From the NCBI GenBank assembly GCA_002842345.1, contig PHCU01000007.1:1-51323 (forward strand): 51,323 nt of DNA, written 5' to 3'. The translations under genes were made by a program, and so were the position numbers. The notes beneath the pieces were generated by a model. That model saw only the letters and a list, made by a program, of their open reading frames with translations. It did no database searches and was not told the DNA's origin. This DNA comes from Betaproteobacteria bacterium HGW-Betaproteobacteria-12 (GTDB lineage: Bacteria; Pseudomonadota; Gammaproteobacteria; Burkholderiales; Rhodocyclaceae). Of this stretch, positions 27,090 to 34,039 are shown piece by piece. Position 1 is the first letter of the stretch. Each line of letters starts with the position of its first letter.

Positions 27090-28097
27090 CTAGCTGCCGG
27101 CGTCGACCGGCAGCGACAGGCGGAAGCAGCTGCCGGCGCCCGGCGTGCTGCGCACTTCCAGCCGGCCGCCGTGTTTCTTGACGATGATGTCATGGGATAG
27201 CGACAGCCCGAGGCCGGTGCCCTTGCCGACCGGCTTGGTGGTGAAGAAGGGTTCGAAGATCCGCTGCTGCACTTCCGCGCTCATGCCCTTGCCGTTGTCC
27301 TCGACTTCGCACCAGACGAAGCCGTTGTCCTGGCCGGAGCGCAGGATGATCCGGCCGCGCTTCTCGATCGCCTGGGCGGCATTGACCAGCAGGTTCATGA
27401 ACACCTGGTTGATCTGCGCCGGCACGCAGCGCACAGCCGGGATGTCGCCGAGTTCGCGGATCACCTCGGCCTTGTACTTGATCTCGTTCCAGACGACGTT
27501 GAGCGTGCTCTCGATGCCGGCGTTGAGATCGGCCTCCTGCTGCTCGGCCTCGTCGACGTGGGAGAAGTCCTTGAGGTCCTGGACGATGCGGGTGACCCGG
27601 CCAAGGCCTTCCTGCGATTCGTGGATCAATGTCGGCAGGTCGTCGCGCAGGAAGGCGAGATCGGCTTGCTGGCGGGCGCTGGCGATCAGCGCCGGATCGC
27701 CGGTCTCATAGGCGGTGATGACGTCGAGCAGGTGGCCGGTGTAGAGCTTCAGCGTGCCCAGGTTGGAATTGACGAAGCCGACCGGGTTGTTGATTTCGTG
27801 GGCGACGCCGGCGGCCAGCTGGCCGATGGCGGCCATTTTTTCCGACTGCATCAGCTGGTTCTGGGTTTCCTCGAGGCGGGCGGCCAGGTTCCGGTTCTGC
27901 TCCGCGACTTCGGTGAAATGCCGGTGCGCGTCCTGGAGCAGATCGGGAAGCCGCGTCGGCCGCGCCGCACCGGCCGGATCCTCGGCGCTTTCGCGCAATT
28001 GCCCGAGCTGATTGACGCTGTCGACCAGTTGCCGGAGCGGGGTATCGACGGTGTCGATGCCGGTTTCGTAGCGCTGGTCCCAGACAAAGGCGTGCAT
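27090..28097 (-). CDS. Sensor histidine kinase with degenerate hemerythrin N-terminus
   Basis: A soluble kinase of 335 residues. Residues 1-33 read MHAFVWDQRYETGIDTVD then LRQLVDSVNQL, the opening of bacteriohemerythrins, but the iron ligand His that follows VD-x is replaced (TP at 19-20) and the rest of the four-helix domain is missing. A coiled linker (60-90) leads to the kinase core: H-box GVAHEINNPVGF with His100, N-box [15 protein letters not shown]1 VEDNGKGM and G2 [14 protein letters not shown] 28097 is used because GGAGA stands 6 nt upstream. It is the last gene of the signalling run. The core is closely similar to the kinases at 30337 and 34036, suggesting paralogy. Confidence 0.92.
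   Translation of the reverse strand: MHAFVWDQRYETGIDTVDTPLRQLVDSVNQLGQLRESAEDPAGAARPTRLPDLLQDAHRHFTEVAEQNRNLAARLEETQNQLMQSEKMAAIGQLAAGVAHEINNPVGFVNSNLGTLKLYTGHLLDVITAYETGDPALIASARQQADLAFLRDDLPTLIHESQEGLGRVTRIVQDLKDFSHVDEAEQQEADLNAGIESTLNVVWNEIKYKAEVIRELGDIPAVRCVPAQINQVFMNLLVNAAQAIEKRGRIILRSGQDNGFVWCEVEDNGKGMSAEVQQRIFEPFFTTKPVGKGTGLGLSLSHDIIVKKHGGRLEVRSTPGAGSCFRLSLPVDAGS
27093..27114. repeat. Perfect inverted repeat at a convergent gene junction
   Basis: GCTGCCGG (27093-27100) and CCGGCAGC (27107-27114) flank CGTCGA. The hairpin lies within the final codons of the kinase gene, 10 nt after the stop of the converging GGDEF-EAL gene. It may slow converging polymerases, but has no T-run. Confidence 0.45.
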
Positions 28098-28099
28098 GT

Positions 28100-30340
28100 T
28101 CACTCTCCGGATTGCGGGCCGATGACCCGCAGGATTTCCTCGGCCGTGGTCCGCCCGGCGGCGACCAGTTCGGCGCCGTGGCTGGCGATCGGCCGCATGC
28201 CTTTGTGGCGGATCAGGCGGCTGATTTCGAGAATGCTGGCACCGCCGCCGATGCGGTCGCGCAATTCGTCATCGAGGGTGAGGATTTCGTAGACGCCGAC
28301 CCGGCCCTTGTAGCCGAGGCCGTGGCAGGTCGGGCAGCCCTTGCCGCGGAAGGCCGGGCGGGCCGGATCGAAGCGCGGGCCGAGGCGGCGGTACAGCTCG
28401 GCGTCGGGGGCCACGGGTTCGCTGCAGGCGGCGCAGATTTTCCGTACCAGGCGCTGGGCGATGATGCCTTCGAGAGCCGAGGCGACGACATAGGGCTTCA
28501 TGCCCAGGTCGAACAGGCGGGCGATGGTGGCCACTGCCGAGTTGGTGTGCAGCGTCGAGAACACCTGGTGACCGGTCAGCGCCGCGTGGAAGGCGACTTC
28601 GGCGGTGTCGAAATCGCGGATCTCGCCGAGCAGGATGACGTCCGGGTCCTGGCGCAGGATGGCGCGCAGCACCGCCGGGAAGGTCAGGCCGATCTTTTCG
28701 CGCACCAGTACCTGGCCGGCCATGTCCAGGTAGTACTCGACCGGATCTTCGATGGTGATGTAGTTCTTGCCCGGCGTCGCGTCGTGCTGCAGCAGCGAGT
28801 ACAGCGTCGTCGTCTTGCCGCTGCCGGTCGGCCCGGTGGCCAGGATGATGCCCTGCGGCTTGGCCACCATGTCGGCGATGCGCGTCAGGTCGGCGGCCGG
28901 GAAGCCGAGGCCCTCCAGACTCTGCACCGCGGCGTTGCGGTCGAGGATGCGCATCACCACCTTTTCGCCGTTGATCGTCGGCAGGGTCGAGATGCGCAGA
29001 TCGACCATGCGCATCGGCGTCTTCACGGTGATCCGTCCGTCCTGCGGCCGCCGGCGCTCGGAGATGTCGAGCTCGGACATGATCTTCAGGCGCGAGACCA
29101 GCGAATGGTGCAGGTGGTGCGGGATGTGGATCTTGTCCACCAGCACGCCGTCGATGCGGTAGCGGACGATGACGCTCTTGGTGCGCGGCTGGATGTGGAT
29201 GTCGGAGGCACCGAGGCGGATGGCCTCGAGGATGATCGCGTTGGCCAGGCGGATGGCCGGCGGCGCCTCGGTCTCGCGCAGCAGGTCTTCGAGGCCCGTG
29301 ATGTCGTCGTCTTCGATGACGACTTCGATGCCCTCGTAGGGATCGACGCCGGAAACCAGCGTCTCCAGTTCCTTGAAATCGACCGCCCCGTCGCCGCCAT
29401 AGACCGCCTCGATCTTGCGCTTGATCGCCTCGGCATCGGCCATCACCACGGTCAGGTCGAGGCCGGCGGTGAAGCGCACCTCGTCGATCAGCCCTTCGTC
29501 GAGCGGGTCGGCCATGGCCAGCAGCAGGCGTTTGCCATCGAGTCTCAAGGGCAGCACCATCTGGCGGACGCAGAAGCTGTGCGGAATCAGTTCGGCCAGC
29601 GCCGGATCGACGCGAAACTCGGCCAACTGCACTTCCTCGATCAGCATGTCGGTGCGCAGGATCTCGCGGATGCGCCGCTCCGGCACCCAGTCCTTCTCCA
29701 GCAGCAGGCGGATCAGCGGCTCCTTGCGCCGTTCCTGCAGCAGCGTTAGCTCCTGCAGCTGAGGCGCGCTGAGCGCCCCCTTGTTGTGCAGCACGATGCC
29801 CAGGCGGCTGCGGTGGGTGGCCGCCAGCTTGGCCAGGGCCGAGATTTCCTTGCTCTTCTTCTCGTTCTCGCTCTTCAGCGCCCGGTTGCGGGCGATCAGG
29901 TCGAAGCGTTCGAGGGCCAGCGCGACGGTGACGCGCAGGTCGTCGTCGTTCCACGGCTTGAGGATGAACTTGTAGACGGCGCCCTCGTTGATCGCCCCCA
30001 TCACCGCGTCGGTGTTGGCATGGCCGGTCAGCATGATGCGGATGGTTTCCGGCGAACGCGCCTTGACCTCGCGCAGGAACTCGGCGCCGTTCATTGCCGG
30101 CATCATGAAGTCGCTGATCACCAGATGGGTTTCCGCCTCGGCCAGGCGCTGCAGCCCCTCGGCGCCGCTGTCGGCGGTGACCACCTGGTAGTTCTCCTGG
30201 CGGAAGACGCGGGTCAGGGCCTTCAGGATGCCCGGCTCGTCATCGACGAAAAGCAGCCGGTAGCGCGGCGGCGTCAGGTGGGCGGCGGGGGCCTGCGGGG
30301 CGGCGGTATTGCCGGTGAACAGTTTCGAATAGTCGGTCAT
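28100..30340 (-). CDS. REC-MshEN-PilB/GspE fusion ATPase
   Basis: This 746-residue fusion combines three parts. A receiver domain (28-145) has Asp33/Asp34, phospho-acceptor Asp77 and Lys128 in LKPW. A MshEN/GspE-N region (about 178-310) begins with RLG at 179-181 and keeps the spacing RLGxxL..G..L....L...L..Q, the pattern that binds c-di-GMP in MshE. A secretion/pilus ATPase follows with Walker A GPTGSGKTT (503-511), Asp box, Walker B DVILLGEIRD (567-576) and a tetracysteine zinc site (Cys636/639/669/672). PilB, GspE and MshE normally lack a receiver. The ATPase may energise pilus extension or a related envelope machine under joint control of phosphorylation and c-di-GMP. It is coupled by ATGA to the kinase gene upstream. 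Confidence 0.93.
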   Translation of the reverse strand: MTDYSKLFTGNTAAPQAPAAHLTPPRYRLLFVDDEPGILKALTRVFRQENYQVVTADSGAEGLQRLAEAETHLVISDFMMPAMNGAEFLREVKARSPETIRIMLTGHANTDAVMGAINEGAVYKFILKPWNDDDLRVTVALALERFDLIARNRALKSENEKKSKEISALAKLAATHRSRLGIVLHNKGALSAPQLQELTLLQERRKEPLIRLLLEKDWVPERRIREILRTDMLIEEVQLAEFRVDPALAELIPHSFCVRQMVLPLRLDGKRLLLAMADPLDEGLIDEVRFTAGLDLTVVMADAEAIKRKIEAVYGGDGAVDFKELETLVSGVDPYEGIEVVIEDDDITGLEDLLRETEAPPAIRLANAIILEAIRLGASDIHIQPRTKSVIVRYRIDGVLVDKIHIPHHLHHSLVSRLKIMSELDISERRRPQDGRITVKTPMRMVDLRISTLPTINGEKVVMRILDRNAAVQSLEGLGFPAADLTRIADMVAKPQGIILATGPTGSGKTTTLYSLLQHDATPGKNYITIEDPVEYYLDMAGQVLVREKIGLTFPAVLRAILRQDPDVILLGEIRDFDTAEVAFHAALTGHQVFSTLHTNSAVATIARLFDLGMKPYVVASALEGIIAQRLVRKICAACSEPVAPDAELYRRLGPRFDPARPAFRGKGCPTCHGLGYKGRVGVYEILTLDDELRDRIGGGASILEISRLIRHKGMRPIASHGAELVAAGRTTAEEILRVIGPQSGE

Positions 30341-31530
30341 GAGGCTACCGGAAAGAAGACGCTCACCGTCGTGCCGGTGTTCGCCGTGCTGCTCAGCTCG
30401 ATGCGGCCGCTGTGGGCGAGCACGATGTTGCGCGCCGAGGAGAGGCCGAGGCCGGCGCCGGCACCGACCGGGCGGGTGGTGTAGAAAGGCTCGAAGGCAC
30501 GGGATTTTTGCTCGTCGCTCATGCCGACGCCGTCATCGTGAATGCGCACCCGGATGCCGGCCTCGTCGGCCTCGCTGGCGACGACGATGCTGCCGGGTCG
30601 GCCAGCATCGACGATGGCCTGGACAGCGTTGCGCAGCAGGTTCATGAACATCTGGTTGAGGTGGCCGGGCAGGCAGACCATCGGCGGCAGCGGCAGCAGT
30701 TCGAGGCGCAGGCTGACGCCGGGCGGCAGCTGACCGTCGATGACGCCGGCAGCGTGGCGCAGGCACTCGTTGATGTCGGTGTATTCCTCGCTGGCCCGGT
30801 CGACGTTGGAGAAGCTTTTCAGCTCGGCAACGATGCGGGCGATGCGGTCGAGGCCCTTGATGCATTCCTGCAGCAGGTCCTGACCGTCGTCAATGATGAA
30901 GTCGAGATCGAGTTCTGCCCAGGCCGCTTCCGGCAACCGGCCCTTGAGTCCGGCAACGACGTCGAGATAGTGGCCGAAGGTGCTCAGGTTGCTGCGCACG
31001 AAGCCGAGCGGATTGTTGACTTCGTGGGCGACGCCGGCCGCCAGCTGGCCCACGGAAGCGAGTTTCTCGGCCTCGTAGAGCATCTGCTGGCGTTCCTCGA
31101 GTTGGGCGACCTGGGCCTGGACGCGCTTTTCCAGCTGTTCGGCCAGGGCCTTGTAGCGGGCTTCCGAATCGAGCAGGCGGGCGTGTTCCAGGCGCAAGGT
31201 CTCGAAATCCTCGCTCATCGCCTGGACATGGAGGCTGGAGGCCATCTTGAAGCGCAGCTGCGTGCGCAACAACTGGGTGAGCAGGGCCGCCGCGTTGCGC
31301 AGCGCCGCCGCCTCGCCGGCGCCGCACAGCCAGCCGATCGGTTCCAGCTCGACGATCAGCGGCTCGCGCCGGGCGGCCGGTGGCAGCAGGCCCCAGAGCA
31401 CATGGCCGGCGCGGTCGCAGATGGCCAGGTCGCCACCGAGCAGCCCGGCAAGGGCGCCGCCGGCCTGGGCCAATCGTGCGCCGTCGAGCAGCTCGGCGAG
31501 TGGCCAGTCGCGGTCGAAGGTCTCGCTCAT
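30337..31530 (-). CDS. Soluble sensor histidine kinase
   Basis: Started at ATG 31530, in ATGA overlap with the GTPase gene, the protein has 397 residues. The open frame upstream of this ATG is only a shadow of the GTPase gene. Residues 1-100 form a small domain I do not recognise (LAELLDGARL, GDLAICDRAGHVLW), followed by a coiled coil (105-150). The kinase core has the H-box GVAHEVNNPLGF with His159, N-box NQMFMNLLRNAVQA, a G1 box HDDGVGM and G2 GAGAGLGLSSA. It is a paralogue of the kinases at 27090 and 34036. Being sandwiched between an MglA-like GTPase and the REC-ATPase gene, it probably phosphorylates one of the receivers of the run, but the partner is not deducible. Confidence 0.92.
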   Translation of the reverse strand: MSETFDRDWPLAELLDGARLAQAGGALAGLLGGDLAICDRAGHVLWGLLPPAARREPLIVELEPIGWLCGAGEAAALRNAAALLTQLLRTQLRFKMASSLHVQAMSEDFETLRLEHARLLDSEARYKALAEQLEKRVQAQVAQLEERQQMLYEAEKLASVGQLAAGVAHEVNNPLGFVRSNLSTFGHYLDVVAGLKGRLPEAAWAELDLDFIIDDGQDLLQECIKGLDRIARIVAELKSFSNVDRASEEYTDINECLRHAAGVIDGQLPPGVSLRLELLPLPPMVCLPGHLNQMFMNLLRNAVQAIVDAGRPGSIVVASEADEAGIRVRIHDDGVGMSDEQKSRAFEPFYTTRPVGAGAGLGLSSARNIVLAHSGRIELSSTANTGTTVSVFFPVAS

Positions 31531-32180
31531 GCTGGACGGGCGGCGCCGAGCACGCCGCCAACGAAACTGTCCTCGTCGAGGCCGTGCTGGCTGGTCAAGG
31601 CGCAGGCCTCGGCATGGCGGCGGAAGGTGGCGCGCAGCAGCAGTTCGAAAGTGGCGACGACCCCATCGCCGCGCAGCGCCGAGGCGAAGCTCAGCGGCCA
31701 CGGCGCGGCGGCCCAGCGGTCGCGGATTTCCGCCGGCGGCACGGCGCTGGCCAGATCCTGCTTGTTGAACTGGACGACCAGCGGTAAGGCTTCGAAATCG
31801 AGGCCGACGCGCGAGCAGTTTTCCGCCAGCATCTGGAAGGCCTCGGCGTTATTGGTTTCCTGGCTGCGCTCGGAGTCGGCGACGAAGACGACGCCGTCGG
31901 CACGCGACAGCACCGCCTTGCGCGTGCCGTCGTGGGCCACCTGGCCGGGCACGGTGAACAGCCGGAGCTTGACCAGCAGCCCGGAGGGGGCGCGAAAGCC
32001 GAGCGGCAGCAGGTCGAAGAACAGCGTTCGGTCGCCCTGCGTTTCCAGCGTCATCATCTCGCCCTTCAGCTCCGGCGCCAGCAGGTCGTGCAGACGCAGC
32101 AGGTTGGTCGTCTTGCCGCTCTGTGCCGGGCCGTAATAGACCAGCTTGAAGCTCAGGGCGCTGGCGTCGCCATCCGGCAT
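31527..32180 (-). CDS. MglA-like small Ras/Arf-family GTPase
   Basis: A 217-residue GTPase with the P-loop GPAQSGKTT at 17-25 preceded by VYY, switch region, TVPGQ at 76-80 (the MglA form of the G3 motif, where Ras has DxxGQ) and NKQD (139-142). These features match MglA of gliding and twitching bacteria, where it sets the front pole and controls type IV pilus and motility machines. The C-terminal 40 residues extend past the G domain. The usual GTPase-activating partner MglB (a roadblock protein) is not encoded in the window. The gene overlaps the kinase downstream by ATGA and lies 3 nt after a receiver gene. Confidence 0.92.
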   Translation of the reverse strand: MPDGDASALSFKLVYYGPAQSGKTTNLLRLHDLLAPELKGEMMTLETQGDRTLFFDLLPLGFRAPSGLLVKLRLFTVPGQVAHDGTRKAVLSRADGVVFVADSERSQETNNAEAFQMLAENCSRVGLDFEALPLVVQFNKQDLASAVPPAEIRDRWAAAPWPLSFASALRGDGVVATFELLLRATFRRHAEACALTSQHGLDEDSFVGGVLGAARPA

Positions 32181-32183
32181 CGC

Positions 32184-32747
32184 TCAGTCTTTCTGCAGAT
32201 CGGGATCGAGCAGCACCGAGCCGTCCGGCCCCCAGTTGACCTGGGTGATGCCCGGTTCGAGCTGTTCCAGGCGTTCGGCCTCGAGGGCTTCCGGCGTCGT
32301 GTCGCCCATTTCCAGGCGGACCAGGTTGGCCAGCTGGCGGTTTTCCAGCAGCAGTTCATGGTGTGCCAGCGCCTGGGCGATCGCTGCCAGCAGCTCGTAG
32401 TCATTCCACGGCTTGCCGAGGAAGCGTTCGATGCCGACCTCATTGACGGCGCGGATCAGCGCATTCAGGTCGGCATAGCCGGAGAGGATCAGGCGCGCCG
32501 CATCGGGCTGGATTTCCTTGGCCGCCTTGAGGAATTCGATGCCGTCCATTTCCGGCATCCGGTAGTCGCTGACGAACAGGTCGAACTCCGCCTCGCGCGC
32601 CCGCGCCAGCGCCGCCTTGGCCGACGAGAAGGCCTCGACTTCCAGCGTGTAGGTCTTGTTGCCGAAGGAGCAGGGGGCGACGCGCAGCAGGCGGCGCAGG
32701 GATTTGAGGATCGATTCCTCGTCATCGACGAGCATGACGCGGCTCAT
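32184..32747 (-). CDS. Response regulator, single receiver with C-terminal tail
   Basis: The protein has 187 residues: a receiver (1-125) with Asp8/Asp9, phospho-acceptor Asp61 in FVSDYRMP and Lys112 in GKPWND, followed by an uncharacterised 60-residue tail, partly helical and acidic, ending PDGSVLLDPDLQKD. A strong AGGAGG 7 nt before ATG 32747 sets the start, which overlaps the HD-GYP gene stop by ATGA; the much longer open frame upstream is a shadow. The tail does not look like a DNA-binding or enzymatic domain and may be a docking element, for example towards the MglA-like GTPase encoded next. The receiver belongs to the same subgroup as the three others in this run. Confidence 0.9.
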   Translation of the reverse strand: MSRVMLVDDEESILKSLRRLLRVAPCSFGNKTYTLEVEAFSSAKAALARAREAEFDLFVSDYRMPEMDGIEFLKAAKEIQPDAARLILSGYADLNALIRAVNEVGIERFLGKPWNDYELLAAIAQALAHHELLLENRQLANLVRLEMGDTTPEALEAERLEQLEPGITQVNWGPDGSVLLDPDLQKD

Positions 32748-34039
32748 GATTTTTCCTCCTGACGAATATGGACCGTATAGGTGCGCTGTTCGCTTTCCTC
32801 CAGCTTGATCAGCTGCTGGATGATCTCCGGCGTCAGCCGGCTGCCCTGGGCGAGCAGCATGAAGCCTTCCGAATGGTTCAGCTCGCGGGCCAGGATCTGG
32901 CCCGGCTTGAGCTGCAGTGGCCGCAGCGTCTGCTCGCCGGGCGGCGGTTTTTGCGTCTCGGCGAGCAGCGCGGCGAAAGCGTCGACGACGCGCGGGTCGT
33001 AGCGGCGGCCGCGGTTGTCGAGCAGGAAGGTCAGCGCATCCGCCGGTTTCTGCGGGCGTTGCGCCAGGGTGCCGATCTGCAGGGCGTCGTAGTCGTTGAC
33101 CACGGCCAGGATCCGGCTGCCGATGGGAATGGCCATGCCGGCCAGGCGGTCGGGAAAACCGCTGCCGTCGTAATTCTCGTGATGATGGCGGATCAGCAGC
33201 GCCGAGTCGCGCAGCTTTTCGATCGGCATCAGGATGTTCTGGCCGAGCACCGCGTGCTTCATCACCTGGGCCCGGTGGTCGGGGGTCAGCAGGTTGAACG
33301 GGCGGACCAGCAGTTCGTCGGCCAGGCCGATCTTGCCGATGTCGTGCAGCAGACCGGCCAGCATGATGGTCTGCACCTCGTTGTCGCTCAGTTGCAGGCG
33401 GCGGGCCGTCGCCCGGGCGTGCTCGGCGACTCGCCGGCCGTGGCCGGCGAGTTGCGCCCCGGCCTGGCCGGCGCGCAGTTCGACCATGCCGGCGCAGACT
33501 TGCACCGTGGCCATGAAGGTCTTGCGTAATTCGCCCAGGGCCCCGCGGACTTCCGCCGTGCGCTCGGCGACCTTCTGTTCCAGGCCGGCGTTCAGGGCTT
33601 TCAGTTCGTCGTTCTGCTGTTGAGTGAGTTCCGTCAGGCGCTGGTTTTCCGCTTCCAGGCGCTGGCGTTCGAGGGCCTCGCGGACGACCAGGACGATTTC
33701 GTTGTCGTCCCAGGGCTTGGCGATGTAGCGGTAGATCTCGCCCTCGTTGATGGCGGCGATGGTCGAGGTGATGTCGGCATAGCCGGTAAGCAGGATGCGG
33801 ATGATGCCCGGCCATTTCTGACGCACCGCCTTGAGGAAAGTGGCGCCGTCCATTTCCGGCATGCGCATGTCGGAAATGACCAGATCGACCGTTTCGCTGG
33901 CCAGCGTGTCGAGCCCGGCCTGGCCGCTCTCGGCGATCAGGATGCGATAGCCGTGCGGCCGGAACAGCCGGCGCAGGGCGGAGAGGATGCTCGGTTCGTC
34001 ATCGACGAAGAGCAGGGTGAGGGGACGCGCCTCGCTCAT
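32744..34039 (-). CDS. REC-HD-GYP c-di-GMP phosphodiesterase
   Basis: This protein of 431 residues has a receiver (8-125, phospho-acceptor Asp57 in VISDMRMPEMDG), a coiled linker (about 120-165) and an HD-GYP domain (170-345) with HD at 212-213 (LLHDIGKIG) and HHHENYDGSGFP at 275-286. The GYP tripeptide is GFP here, a known conservative variation. HD-GYP proteins hydrolyse c-di-GMP to GMP. A C-terminal segment (350-431) is present beyond the usual end. The architecture equals RpfG, but without an RpfF/RpfC context. ATG 34039 lies in ATGA overlap with the upstream kinase gene, so the extra open frame before it is rejected. Confidence 0.94.
   Translation of the reverse strand: MSEARPLTLLFVDDEPSILSALRRLFRPHGYRILIAESGQAGLDTLASETVDLVISDMRMPEMDGATFLKAVRQKWPGIIRILLTGYADITSTIAAINEGEIYRYIAKPWDDNEIVLVVREALERQRLEAENQRLTELTQQQNDELKALNAGLEQKVAERTAEVRGALGELRKTFMATVQVCAGMVELRAGQAGAQLAGHGRRVAEHARATARRLQLSDNEVQTIMLAGLLHDIGKIGLADELLVRPFNLLTPDHRAQVMKHAVLGQNILMPIEKLRDSALLIRHHHENYDGSGFPDRLAGMAIPIGSRILAVVNDYDALQIGTLAQRPQKPADALTFLLDNRGRRYDPRVVDAFAALLAETQKPPPGEQTLRPLQLKPGQILARELNHSEGFMLLAQGSRLTPEIIQQLIKLEESEQRTYTVHIRQEEKS

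Noticed and set aside
32748-33815. N-terminal extension of the stand-alone receiver frame to 33815
   Set aside because: The extension lies out of frame inside the HD-GYP gene and is Arg/Pro-rich; AGGAGG before ATG 32747 fixes the true start.
32184-34039. An Rpf (DSF) quorum-sensing locus, because the REC-HD-GYP protein has the RpfG architecture
   Set aside because: No RpfC-type kinase with an RpfC membrane domain and no RpfF synthase are encoded nearby.
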